From contig NZ_CP152019.1 of NCBI RefSeq assembly GCF_038622445.1, forward strand, positions 2,950,501 through 3,014,500: a DNA stretch of 64,000 nucleotides. Direction: 5' to 3'. The notes under the pieces were generated by a model. It had not been told where the DNA came from. It searched no databases and worked only from the letters and a program-made list of their open reading frames with translations. The DNA is from Sporosarcina sp. FSL K6-1522. Its GTDB lineage: Bacteria > Bacillota > Bacilli > Bacillales_A > Planococcaceae. This document shows, piece by piece, positions 38,451 through 45,776 of the stretch; position 1 is the stretch's first letter, and every line of letters starts with the position of its first letter. The translations under genes were made by a program, and so were the position numbers.

Positions 38451-38471
38451 CACATCAACTTTTTTGATGTG
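38451..38471. promoter_or_regulatory. ArsR2-type operator, copy 1
   Basis: CACATCAA-N5-TTGATGTG palindrome between the flavoprotein stop and the 67-aa gene. Two further copies occur before the flavoprotein and before the arsR2 gene. Confidence 0.75.
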
Positions 38472-38476
38472 AACTG

Positions 38477-39922
38477 TTACGAACATGAATTTGTGCTACA
38501 GCTTGATTCTTCTGTAGGATTTTGCAAATTAACACTACAAACCCCCGTTTCAGGCAAATCAAGTTCAACTCGCTTAGAGGCTTCTATGTCTCCTGCAAGA
38601 TAAGCTGTTATTGAACGTACTTGTTCATATCCTGTTGCCATTAAGAATGTAGGAGCACGACCGTAACTCTTCATACCTACAATATAAAGGCCTTGTTCCG
38701 GCTGACGTAGAATTTCTTCACCATGTGCACGAACGGTACCACAACTGTGTTCGTTCGGATCGATGAGTGGTGCTAGTGCTGCGATACTTTCTGTCGCTGG
38801 GTCTATAGACAATCGGAGTTCTTGTTCAATTGAAAAGTCCGGACGATTTCCAGCATTGACAATCAACTCGTCAATCTCTTTTATAATTGTCATTTCACCT
38901 TCATAACGTCCTACTAACTCCATTTGTCCATTCATTGATTTGACTTGCATCGTGTAAAATGGTGTATATACCTGCACTTTTCCAGAATCAACCAATTTAT
39001 GTATTTTCGAACCAAGTGCCCCGCGCGCTTCAAGCGCATCTTTTTCTTCTCCACCGTAAGCATCTTCTACATTTTGTTTACGTAAAATCCAAATCAATTT
39101 GGTTTCTGGATATTCTTTTTGTAAATCGGCCAATTCTAACAATGTATTAATGGCAGAGTGCCCACCACCAACCACTGCAACTGTTTTATCGGCATAGCGT
39201 TTCACACTTTTCGTTATATCTGGAATGCCGTATTCAATATGGTTTGCGCATTGTTTTTCGGAATTCAACCAAACACCGTTTGAAGTAGCAGGATTTGGGT
39301 TCCCCCATGTACCCGTTGCGTCAATAATTGCACGTGCTTCCACTATTTCAATATCATGGTTTCTTTCTACATAAATTTCAAAAGGTTGCTTTTCACGATT
39401 TAATGATTTCATTTTATCGTTTTGTTTACGTGAGATTGAAATCACTTTTGAGTTGTATCGAATAGCTTCTTTTAAGACAGGTAATTTACTTAAAGGTACT
39501 AAATATTGATCCACCAACTCTTTTCCTGTCGGTAAAATATCATTCTGTGGTGATTCCCAATCCGTTTCTTCAAGTAGTTGACGTGCTGCTTTATCAATAT
39601 CGTATTGCCAAGGGCTGAATAGTTGAACGTGTTGCCACTTAAGAATATTGTGTCCTACATTTTCACCTGATTCAAAGACGATGAAAGGCACTTTTTGTAT
39701 TGTTAAATGTGCCGCTGCCGCAAGTCCAACTGGACCAGCTCCAATAATGGCTACAGGTAAATCTAAGTTAAATTGCTTTTGTTCCGGTTTTTCTACCGTC
39801 ACCTCAGGCGATGAACAGCAAGTTGATTCATTTATCGTTTCTGGTGCACAGCAAGAAGTCGTTGTTGGTTCCTCACTGCAGCATGATGTCTCTTTTATAG
39901 TAAATAATTTAATTTCTTTCAT
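38477..39922 (-). CDS. Cysteine-rich FAD/NAD(P)-dependent oxidoreductase, arsenic-linked
   Basis: 481-aa flavoprotein. Central region: FAD motif GAGPVGLAAA (about 61-70), NAD(P) motif VGGGHSAINT and a terminal block GLYIVGMKSYGRAPTFLMATGYEQV, as in flavin monooxygenase/thioredoxin-reductase-like enzymes. Unusual are three vicinal cysteine pairs at the N-terminus (C14-C15, C24-C25, C35-C36) and cysteines C475 and C480 in the tail. The first residues MKEIKLF plus CCS resemble the start of ArsD (MKKVEIF..CCS). Its promoter holds an ArsR-type operator. Likely binds As(III) and acts on it or on a thiol, but the reaction is unknown. Confidence 0.85.
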   Translation of the reverse strand: MKEIKLFTIKETSCCSEEPTTTSCCAPETINESTCCSSPEVTVEKPEQKQFNLDLPVAIIGAGPVGLAAAAHLTIQKVPFIVFESGENVGHNILKWQHVQLFSPWQYDIDKAARQLLEETDWESPQNDILPTGKELVDQYLVPLSKLPVLKEAIRYNSKVISISRKQNDKMKSLNREKQPFEIYVERNHDIEIVEARAIIDATGTWGNPNPATSNGVWLNSEKQCANHIEYGIPDITKSVKRYADKTVAVVGGGHSAINTLLELADLQKEYPETKLIWILRKQNVEDAYGGEEKDALEARGALGSKIHKLVDSGKVQVYTPFYTMQVKSMNGQMELVGRYEGEMTIIKEIDELIVNAGNRPDFSIEQELRLSIDPATESIAALAPLIDPNEHSCGTVRAHGEEILRQPEQGLYIVGMKSYGRAPTFLMATGYEQVRSITAYLAGDIEASKRVELDLPETGVCSVNLQNPTEESSCSTNSCS

Positions 39923-39999
39923 TTAAAATACCCTCTTTTCTAATAGTTGAATGGCTTGCTCAAAATGTTTAGCTGTTACTTCTCCAATAAAGTAATCAA

Positions 40000-40021
40000 T
40001 ACATCAACTTTTTTTGATGTA
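40000..40021. promoter_or_regulatory. ArsR2-type operator, copy 2
   Basis: TACATCAA-N6-TTGATGTA, 78 bp before the flavoprotein start, just after the arsR2 stop codon. Confidence 0.75.
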
Positions 40022-40035
40022 TAGTTCAAAAAAAG

Positions 40036-40344
40036 TTATTCAGGATAAAAAAGACAACAAAGATCCGCAGATAAAATCTTTTTTATTTCATTAGAATTGG
40101 CTGAATAAAAATTCCATTTCCCTTCTTTTTCAACAGAAATAAAGTTCACATCTAATAAGACTTTTAGATGATACGATAATTTAGATTGTGGTAATTCTAA
40201 TAGATCACTCAAATCACAAACACAGGTTTTTCCTTCTGTAGCTAAAATCCGTAATATATAGAGTCTCTTATGATCCGACAGTGCTTTAAATTTCTTTTCA
40301 TAGTCGAGTAAAGTTGTATCATAAACATCCAACTTTTTTATCAA
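40036..40344 (-). CDS. ArsR repressor 2
   Basis: 102-aa ArsR/SmtB repressor with the arsenite motif TCVCDLSDLL (Cys41, Cys43), the helix QSKLSYHLKVL and a C-terminal vicinal pair in DLCCLF. The TTG at 40344 follows AGGAGAGG; an earlier GTG at 40362 lies inside the operator and is unlikely. Divergent in sequence from ArsR1 and ArsR3. Probably controls itself, the flavoprotein and the 67-aa gene through three shared palindromes. Confidence 0.9.
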   Translation of the reverse strand: MIKKLDVYDTTLLDYEKKFKALSDHKRLYILRILATEGKTCVCDLSDLLELPQSKLSYHLKVLLDVNFISVEKEGKWNFYSANSNEIKKILSADLCCLFYPE

Positions 40345-40359
40345 GACTTTTCCTCTCCT

Positions 40360-40381
40360 CACATCAATTATTTTTGATGTG
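40360..40381. promoter_or_regulatory. ArsR2-type operator, copy 3
   Basis: CACATCAA-N6-TTGATGTG immediately downstream of the arsR2 promoter; binding would autoregulate the gene. Confidence 0.78.
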
Positions 40382-40385
40382 TATT

Positions 40386-40414
40386 ATATTATGCCAAAAC
40401 GTACAAAGTGTCAA
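40386..40414 (-). promoter_or_regulatory. Promoter of arsR2
   Basis: Minus-strand TTGACA (40414-40409) and TAATAT (40391-40386), 17-bp spacer, followed at once by the operator. Confidence 0.72.
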
Positions 40415-40485
40415 TGAAAAACCTCACCCTCTACAATATTTTCAAGGGACTCAAGAAAATTCTCTCAAAGCCCCACACTTCGGCT

Positions 40486-41541
40486 TTACAGCGATAATAA
40501 TGCATTGACCTTATTAACAATATATTTTACATCCTTACCAACACCTCGTAAAGTAGCAGAGGAAAATGAACGCTGACCCGGTAAACCTACATAAAATAAA
40601 CCTTTATTCGATGTGCTTATACCATCTTTGTGTACTGGCATCCCTATTTCGTCAAGAGCCCCCTGAAGAGGGTAAAGGTAATTCACAGTAGGGTGGTAAC
40701 CCGTTGCAAAAATAATCGTATCCACTTTTTCTTCTTCTCCAGAATCCCAAATCACTCCGTCTTTATTGATTGATACAAACAGATCTCTTCTATCAGGATT
40801 ATTATTATTTATGGCCGGTTTATATAGATTCCTATCTATAACTGAACTACTTAAAGCAAGTTTCTTACCATATGAAAAATGTTCTACCCCACTGAGTTTA
40901 AACCAATAGTGGATATCCTTCCCTAAAATTATTTGTGGAGTAAATGCTATGGGAGTACGTGTCGCAAGTGTAACTGTAGATGTCTTTCGTAATTCATAAG
41001 CTATTTGAACTGCAGAATTTCCAGCACCAACGACGATAACTCTTTTATTCGCATATCGTTTCGGATTTGAGTACTGACTCGAATGTATCATTTCTCCGGC
41101 AAATGACTCGGTGCCTATTATTTCAGGAAAATTAGGTGAGTCAAATGATCCTGTTGCCGAAATGATTGTTTTAGCTTTAAATAATTCCCCTTCTTCAGTT
41201 TTAATCACAAATAATTCCTGTGCTTTCAAGACTTCAGTTACTGTTTTTCCTGTAGCAATGTTCAATTCAAACTTTTGTGCGTAAGTATTTAAATAGGACA
41301 TAACCTCCGTTTTCGTGGGATAATGATTCATATCACCTTGAAATCTCAAACCAGGCAACGAGGAATACTGTACTGGCGAAAACAGCTTAAGACTATCATA
41401 GTAAAGTGGCCACGAACCTGCAGTTTGGTTGCTTTTTTCTAACACAAGATATTTCAAACCTTTGTTCTTTAAATAGTATGCAGTAGCTAAACCTGACTGC
41501 CCTGCACCGATAACTATCGAATCAAATATAATTGTCAACAT
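40486..41541 (-). CDS. ArsO-like flavin-dependent monooxygenase
   Basis: 351-aa flavoprotein with FAD motif GAGQSGLATAYYL (about 12-24), NADPH motif VVGAGNSAVQIA, and the ATGYHPTVNYLYPL motif of flavin monooxygenases. It is close in type to ArsO/CzcO proteins found in arsenic clusters, whose reaction remains poorly defined. AAGGAG lies before ATG 41541. It follows arsR3 by 76 bp, with an ArsR3-type palindrome in the gap. Shorter than the cysteine-rich flavoprotein and without its Cys pairs, so the two are not duplicates. Confidence 0.85.
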   Translation of the reverse strand: MLTIIFDSIVIGAGQSGLATAYYLKNKGLKYLVLEKSNQTAGSWPLYYDSLKLFSPVQYSSLPGLRFQGDMNHYPTKTEVMSYLNTYAQKFELNIATGKTVTEVLKAQELFVIKTEEGELFKAKTIISATGSFDSPNFPEIIGTESFAGEMIHSSQYSNPKRYANKRVIVVGAGNSAVQIAYELRKTSTVTLATRTPIAFTPQIILGKDIHYWFKLSGVEHFSYGKKLALSSSVIDRNLYKPAINNNNPDRRDLFVSINKDGVIWDSGEEEKVDTIIFATGYHPTVNYLYPLQGALDEIGMPVHKDGISTSNKGLFYVGLPGQRSFSSATLRGVGKDVKYIVNKVNALLSL

Positions 41542-41556
41542 AAAAACTCCTTCTTA

Positions 41557-41576
41557 ATATCGCGTTTTAACGATAT
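41557..41576. promoter_or_regulatory. ArsR3-type operator before the ArsO-like gene
   Basis: ATATCG-N8-CGATAT palindrome, 15 bp upstream of the monooxygenase start; an identical half-site pair lies before arsR3. Confidence 0.75.
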
Positions 41577-41617
41577 GTATCACTTAAAATTGAACATACA
41601 GAATATCCTCCATATGT

Positions 41618-41905
41618 TCAGTTACAACATTTCATTAGAATTGAGTTTATTTCTTGTAAAATACTTACGATATTGTTTTTGTTAGGCGAGTAAAAAACTT
41701 CTTTTCCCTCCCTCTTTGAATTTAAAATACCTGCCCTTTTTAGCATGGATAGCTGTTCAGAAGCTGTTGATTGTCCAATTCCTATTGTTTCAGCCACTTG
41801 ATTCACAGTAACTTCATTGTGATTAAGGAACAGAAGTATAATTTCTTGTCTTTTTTCATTTGCTAGACCTTTAAAAAACAGTTGTACTTCTTCACTAATC
41901 AACAT
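41618..41905 (-). CDS. ArsR/SmtB-family repressor 3
   Basis: 95-aa winged-helix protein (NQVAETIGIGQSTASEQLSMLKRAG). It lacks the CxC motif of arsenite repressors; its only cysteines are the vicinal pair near the C-terminus (KCCN), so sensing would use a different site. ATG 41905 follows GGGGGAT; the frame opens at a TTG at 41920. Divides its operators between itself and the ArsO-like gene. Closest to the right transposon end. Confidence 0.87.
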   Translation of the reverse strand: MLISEEVQLFFKGLANEKRQEIILLFLNHNEVTVNQVAETIGIGQSTASEQLSMLKRAGILNSKREGKEVFYSPNKNNIVSILQEINSILMKCCN

Positions 41906-41927
41906 TTTACTATCCCCCAATCTCCAT

Positions 41928-41947
41928 ATATCGCAAATACACGATAT
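41928..41947. promoter_or_regulatory. ArsR3-type operator before arsR3
   Basis: ATATCG-N8-CGATAT, 22 bp upstream of the arsR3 start, same spacing as the copy at 41557. Confidence 0.75.
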
Positions 41948-42028
41948 GTTTTATACTTTATTTCAAATTCTGATGTTTGTCAATCGCATTAGCCATGAAA
42001 CTCTTTGAGTACTCTATGTAGATATTAA

Positions 42029-42071
42029 AAAATCGTCTTCAGGAGAAACGAATCCCTTGAAGACGATTTTT
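42029..42071. terminator. Terminator-like hairpin near the right end
   Basis: 13-bp perfect stem (42029-42041 with 42058-42070) with A- and T-runs on both sides. No gene reads into it inside the element, so it may insulate the cargo from outside transcription. The rest of 41948-42208 is without genes; a degenerate TnsB-like box (12 of 17) lies at 42093-42109. Confidence 0.75.
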
Positions 42072-42208
42072 AGTATCCAAATTTATAGTAAAGTAACCTA
42101 CGACAATGTCGATAGACACTTTCCAACTTAAATTCGTGATTTATTAACCATCAAACTGATTTTTTAAGGCTTTAAAATAATTCATCAATCTTTATTGAAA
42201 CTACAACA

Positions 42209-42294
42209 GTAACCAACTTTAATGTAAAGTTACCAACTTTAATGTCAGGTTACCAACTATAATGTAAAGTTACCAACTTTAATGTCATTGAACA
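42209..42294. repeat. Right transposon end: four TnsB-like boxes
   Basis: GTTACCAACTTTAATGT or one-base variants start at 42209, 42229, 42249 and 42269, an exact 20-bp period, then CATTGAACA to the tip. Dense contiguous sites match the Tn7 right end. Confidence 0.94.
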
Positions 42295-42299
42295 ACCGT
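42295..42299. repeat. Target-site duplication, right copy (ACCGT)
   Basis: Identical to 20826-20830 and directly next to the right tip. Confidence 0.9.
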
Positions 42300-42369
42300 A
42301 CTGACTTTTCCGTCATTTATCGATAGAATAGATGTAGTACGCTTTATTACTTTCTAGGGGGAAATTTAC

Positions 42370-43395
42370 ATGACAATCCAATTCATAGCACATGAAGAAT
42401 TTTTCACGTTTCATGATCCAATGCAAGATCGAAAACTCATTGACCGCAAAACAGAAATCCGAAAAGATCCATTGACTGGCGAAACCTCCCGCATTATTTT
42501 TGATCCAGGTGCCCCTTTTGTACCGACAGATTATACGGAACTGGCAAAAGAAACAGCGGGCAGTAAATGTCCATTCTGCCCTGAAAATGTGCAATCATTT
42601 ACGCCTACTTTCCCGGACAATTTAGTTGAAGGTGGACGACTGACAAAAGGCGAAGCTGTCGTATTTCCAAACTTATTTCCTTATAGTAAACACAATGCCG
42701 TTGTCCGTATGTCTGACCAACACTACGTCAAACTCAAAGAATTCACTACTACAATGATTGCCGATGCTTTTATTGCCGCACATGCTTACTTGAAAAAGGT
42801 TACCATTCAAGATTCCAAAACAACTTATGCATCCATAAATTGGAACTACCTCCCCCCTTCTGGCGGAAGTATTTTACACCCGCATATCCATGTGCTCGCA
42901 TCGGAACAACCAACAAACTATCAAGCGACAACATCGAAAGCGGCACAACAATTTCATGAAAATCACGAACAAAACTTCCACGCCGCGTTGCTTCAACACG
43001 AACGTGAGTTAGCGGAGCGATTCATTGGTACAGAGCAATCCATCGATTGGTTACATGCCTTTGCACCGAAAAGTCATGCTGATTTTATCGGAGTTCTCAA
43101 TGCATCTTCTCTTGATGATTTACATGATGCTCACTGGAAGGATCTAGCTACTAGCCTCTCACGCTTTTTCCGTTACTTTGAAAGTATCGGCATCGCAAGC
43201 TTTAATCTCGGACTATTTATTCCCATCTCTCCAAATAAAGCGGAACGCGTTCACGTGCGACTTGTCCCACGCCTAACAATTGGAGGGCTTCAAACGAGCG
43301 ATATGAATGTCTTTAACTTCTTACACAGCGAGCCACTATGTTTAAAGGTCCCAGAACAAACAACACAAGAAGTAGCCAAACATTTTGCCAAATAA
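42370..43395 (+). CDS. GalT-like HIT-superfamily protein (DUF4931-like)
   Basis: 341-aa protein of the galactose-1-phosphate uridylyltransferase/HIT fold. A zinc-type CPFCPENV motif (about 58-65) and the nucleotidyl-transfer motif HPHIHVLAS (His-x-His-x-His, about 176-184) are visible. It probably transfers or cleaves a nucleoside monophosphate from a sugar phosphate or dinucleotide, but is not GalT proper and no Leloir genes are nearby. GGGGGA lies seven bases before ATG 42370. The transposon inserted 71 bp upstream and may have replaced part of its promoter. Confidence 0.82.
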   Translation: MTIQFIAHEEFFTFHDPMQDRKLIDRKTEIRKDPLTGETSRIIFDPGAPFVPTDYTELAKETAGSKCPFCPENVQSFTPTFPDNLVEGGRLTKGEAVVFPNLFPYSKHNAVVRMSDQHYVKLKEFTTTMIADAFIAAHAYLKKVTIQDSKTTYASINWNYLPPSGGSILHPHIHVLASEQPTNYQATTSKAAQQFHENHEQNFHAALLQHERELAERFIGTEQSIDWLHAFAPKSHADFIGVLNASSLDDLHDAHWKDLATSLSRFFRYFESIGIASFNLGLFIPISPNKAERVHVRLVPRLTIGGLQTSDMNVFNFLHSEPLCLKVPEQTTQEVAKHFAK

Positions 43396-43403
43396 ATAAA
43401 AAC

Positions 43404-43444
43404 CACTTATGTCCCACAATAATTTCCACTGTGGGCCATAAGTG
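43404..43444. terminator. Terminator between GalT-like and Yip1 genes
   Basis: CACTTATG-CCCACA pairs with TGTGGG-CATAAGTG (one internal mismatch); the T-rich side faces the minus-strand gene. Confidence 0.8.
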
Positions 43445-43452
43445 ATATCATT

Positions 43453-44094
43453 TTAAAATCCTAGAAAAAAGAATGGTAGGAAAATGATAAATAGCACAAG
43501 AATGACTAAGGTTGCGGGAATCAGCACTGTCCATAGCCCTCTCCATGCAGAGAATTTATGAGCTTCCGCTATGGCTTTTACAGTGATGATAAAACTCCAG
43601 ACGCCTAGTACAATACTAAAAAAACCGCTAATAAAGAGCCAAATTGAGGACCCTACCGAAATATCGAAGTTTTCCATAAATAGAGCCTCGCCTAGTATAA
43701 GTACATCTGGAATCCATAACACGCCACCGAGAATGATTGGTATGTACGAGATTGCAAAGGCCATTTTCAAATCTGTAAATGTTCCTGTTCCGCCGAACCA
43801 TAAGCCGACAATTGTCGCAATTCCAGCAGCAATCCACCAACCTATTACTCCTAAAATAGGGCCTAATAAGATTGCCAAAACAAAAATCGTCGTTATTGAC
43901 ATCGTATCACCTAAATTATTTTGTACAGCCCCGTTCAACATGTCAAACACGCCAGTAATTAAGGCCAGAATAACTGCAAACTTCATTGTTTTATGATTGA
44001 GGGCGTAGCGAACTGTTTCTCTTGGTTTAATCCAAATAGAGGTCCAAACATTCAAGTCTTTGTTCTTATCAAAAACGTCAGTTCCTTCATGCAT
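43453..44094 (-). CDS. Yip1-family membrane protein
   Basis: 213-aa protein with a soluble N-terminus (about 1-35) and five hydrophobic segments, laid out as in the bacterial YIP1 family (start motif IWIKPRETVRYAL). ATG 44094 lies nine bases after AAAGGAG; the frame opens at TTG 44103, which touches the site. Function unknown; such proteins often sit near transport or envelope-stress genes. Next to an MscS channel gene but with a separate leader. Confidence 0.82.
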   Translation of the reverse strand: MHEGTDVFDKNKDLNVWTSIWIKPRETVRYALNHKTMKFAVILALITGVFDMLNGAVQNNLGDTMSITTIFVLAILLGPILGVIGWWIAAGIATIVGLWFGGTGTFTDLKMAFAISYIPIILGGVLWIPDVLILGEALFMENFDISVGSSIWLFISGFFSIVLGVWSFIITVKAIAEAHKFSAWRGLWTVLIPATLVILVLFIIFLPFFFLGF

Positions 44095-44199
44095 ATATAG
44101 CAACTCCTTTCCCCTACTATCCTACGTTGAAAGACCTAAAAAGTTTCATAACTTTTCTACACATTTAAAAAGATGCAGAAGCCCATTGCTCCTACATCT

Positions 44200-45066
44200 T
44201 TATTGTTCGATCTGTATTAACTGCTCCGCCATTTTAATTTGTCGATCATATAACTTTTGCGCCAGCAGTTCTTTGGCTTCTAAAGAAGCCACTAAATAAT
44301 CCGTATCATTAACAGTTGCCACAATCGTAAATTTGTAGCCATATGGACTTGTATCCAACGAGTGTAAGCCATAAATTTTGTACATTTCCTCAAATTCACC
44401 CGTTGTGCGATCTACCTTTAAATAGTGTAGTTGTTTTTTATTCAACTCATCACAAACTTCTTGGAGCAATTGCCTAACGTCTGCTGGGTTTTGTTTAAAT
44501 GACACAATAATGCTTTCAAAAATCCGTCTTTTCTCAACGGAGCCATTGACAAATTTGCGGATTTCACCATTTGAAATGGTGACCAGCTTGCCATTTATCA
44601 AACGAATTTTCACAATTCGAAAGCCCAATTCTTCAACCGTTCCGCCCTCTAACTCTCCGTTAACATGAACAAAATCACCTTGTTTAATCGTGCCTTCAAA
44701 GATCATGAAAACCCCGCTAATAATATCATTAATCAGTTTCTGCGCACCAAACCCAATAACCGCTGCGATAATTCCTCCAGCTACAATTACTTCTTTTAAG
44801 TCTCCGACGACAGGCTTAATAGCTGCAATGATAATAATGATGGCAAAAATATACCTTGATGTGTTTTTAATAACACTTGCAATCGTTTCTTTCTTTTTTT
44901 CTTCTAACAAATTTGTTCGCTTAAAAAATTGTTGCATAAGCTTCCTGAAAATGACGATAAAGACATATGTCAACACAATCGTTAGTGCTAATCGTAGCAA
45001 ATAATCGTTTACAACTGAGAAATCACTATCAAAAAATCGTTCAATGGATTGTAAAAAATCCTTCAC
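44200..45066 (-). CDS. MscS-family mechanosensitive channel
   Basis: 288-aa small-conductance channel. Two membrane helices lie before the pore helix, which is followed by the beta domain signature FGAQKLINDIISGVFMIFEG (about 105-124) typical of MscS/YkuT. Opens under hypo-osmotic shock to release solutes. GTG 45066 is the only start fitting the helix order; its ribosome site is weak. Intact, monocistronic. Confidence 0.9.
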   Translation of the reverse strand: MKDFLQSIERFFDSDFSVVNDYLLRLALTIVLTYVFIVIFRKLMQQFFKRTNLLEEKKKETIASVIKNTSRYIFAIIIIIAAIKPVVGDLKEVIVAGGIIAAVIGFGAQKLINDIISGVFMIFEGTIKQGDFVHVNGELEGGTVEELGFRIVKIRLINGKLVTISNGEIRKFVNGSVEKRRIFESIIVSFKQNPADVRQLLQEVCDELNKKQLHYLKVDRTTGEFEEMYKIYGLHSLDTSPYGYKFTIVATVNDTDYLVASLEAKELLAQKLYDRQIKMAEQLIQIEQ

Positions 45067-45201
45067 CCGTATCCAAACCCTTTATCTTTAAGTATGTGTA
45101 TCATACAAGAGTTGTATGATCACTCACTCTTTATAGTAACAGTTTTCATACCGAAAATCATATTTATACCTTTGTCGTCGCATCCAATTTCATCAGCTAA
45201 A

Positions 45202-45666
45202 GTGGATTTTATCGCCAAATGGTTAGCGGGAAATATTTGGGGCGCTGATTGGCCATTTATTTAGGCAATCCTTCCGTGGCTTGCCATTCTCATCCCCTTC
45301 ACTTTATACAAAGCAAATCGATTAAACCTCCTCGGACTTAGCGAATCGGTGGCAGTTGGTGTTGGCGTTTCAATTGAAAAGGAACGAGTCATCCTGTTGT
45401 TAACGGCCGTCGCACTTGCTGTATCTGCTGTGTCCGTCACAGGTGGGATTGCGTTTATTGGACTGATGGCCCCACATATTGCAAAAGCGTTAGTCGGACC
45501 ACGTAACTAGTTATTTATCCCGCTCGCTATTCTAATTGGCGGTTGGCTGCTGATGCTGGTAGATACCATTGGCCGAACGATCCTTGAACCCGATGGTATC
45601 CCTGCTGGGATTATGGCTGCATTAATTGGCGGGCCGTATTTTATGTATTTATTTTTGAGAAAATAA
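45202..45666 (+). pseudogene. FecCD-type siderophore ABC permease remnant
   Basis: A single plus-strand frame reads as the C-terminal half of a FecCD permease: WLAGNIWGADWPFI, NRLNLLGLSESVAVGVGV, SVTGGIAFIGLMAPHIAK and DTIGRTILEPDGIPAG. It is broken by two TAG stops (after WPFI, and after LVGPRN) and lacks the N-terminal half and any start codon. The cognate ATPase and binding protein are absent. A dead fragment of an iron-siderophore importer; the long perfect terminator of the old gene is still present. Confidence 0.88.
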
Positions 45667-45710
45667 TCCAAGCATCCCCCTGTTTTTCAGGGAGGGATGC
45701 TTGGATTATT
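45662..45710. terminator. Strong bidirectional terminator
   Basis: 17-bp perfect stem (45662-45678 with 45694-45710), after the FecCD remnant. Confidence 0.88.
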
Positions 45711-45776
45711 TATGTGCTTGATTCAACTGGTGCAATAGGCTGTGTTTGTTCTTCATTAGCTTTATTCAACAGTTGT

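Larger units (their letters stand above)
20831..42294. mobile_element. Tn7-like transposon with arsenic/mercury resistance cargo
   Basis: A 21,464-bp element bounded by inverted termini TGTTCA/TGAACA and ACCGT duplications. Nine bases inside each tip is the same 17-bp box ACATTAAAGTTGGTAAC. It contains tnsA, tnsB, tnsC and two tniQ/tnsD genes (minus strand, tniQ2 nearest the left end), then an IS3-family insertion and arsenic and mercury resistance genes up to the right end. All transposition genes are intact, so the element may be active. Unlike Tn7, where cargo lies between the transposition genes and the left end, the cargo here lies between the right end and tnsA. No tnsE, no CRISPR-Cas genes and no tRNA at the junctions. 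Confidence 0.95.

Noticed and set aside
20700..42400. CRISPR array or guide-RNA locus linked to the TniQ proteins
   Set aside because: The repeated boxes occur only at the two ends, carry no regular spacers, and no cas gene is present; both TniQ proteins are of the long TnsD type.
42370..43395. Genuine galT of the Leloir pathway
   Set aside because: Shares the HIT/GalT fold motifs but no galK or galE is near and the protein resembles the DUF4931-type group.
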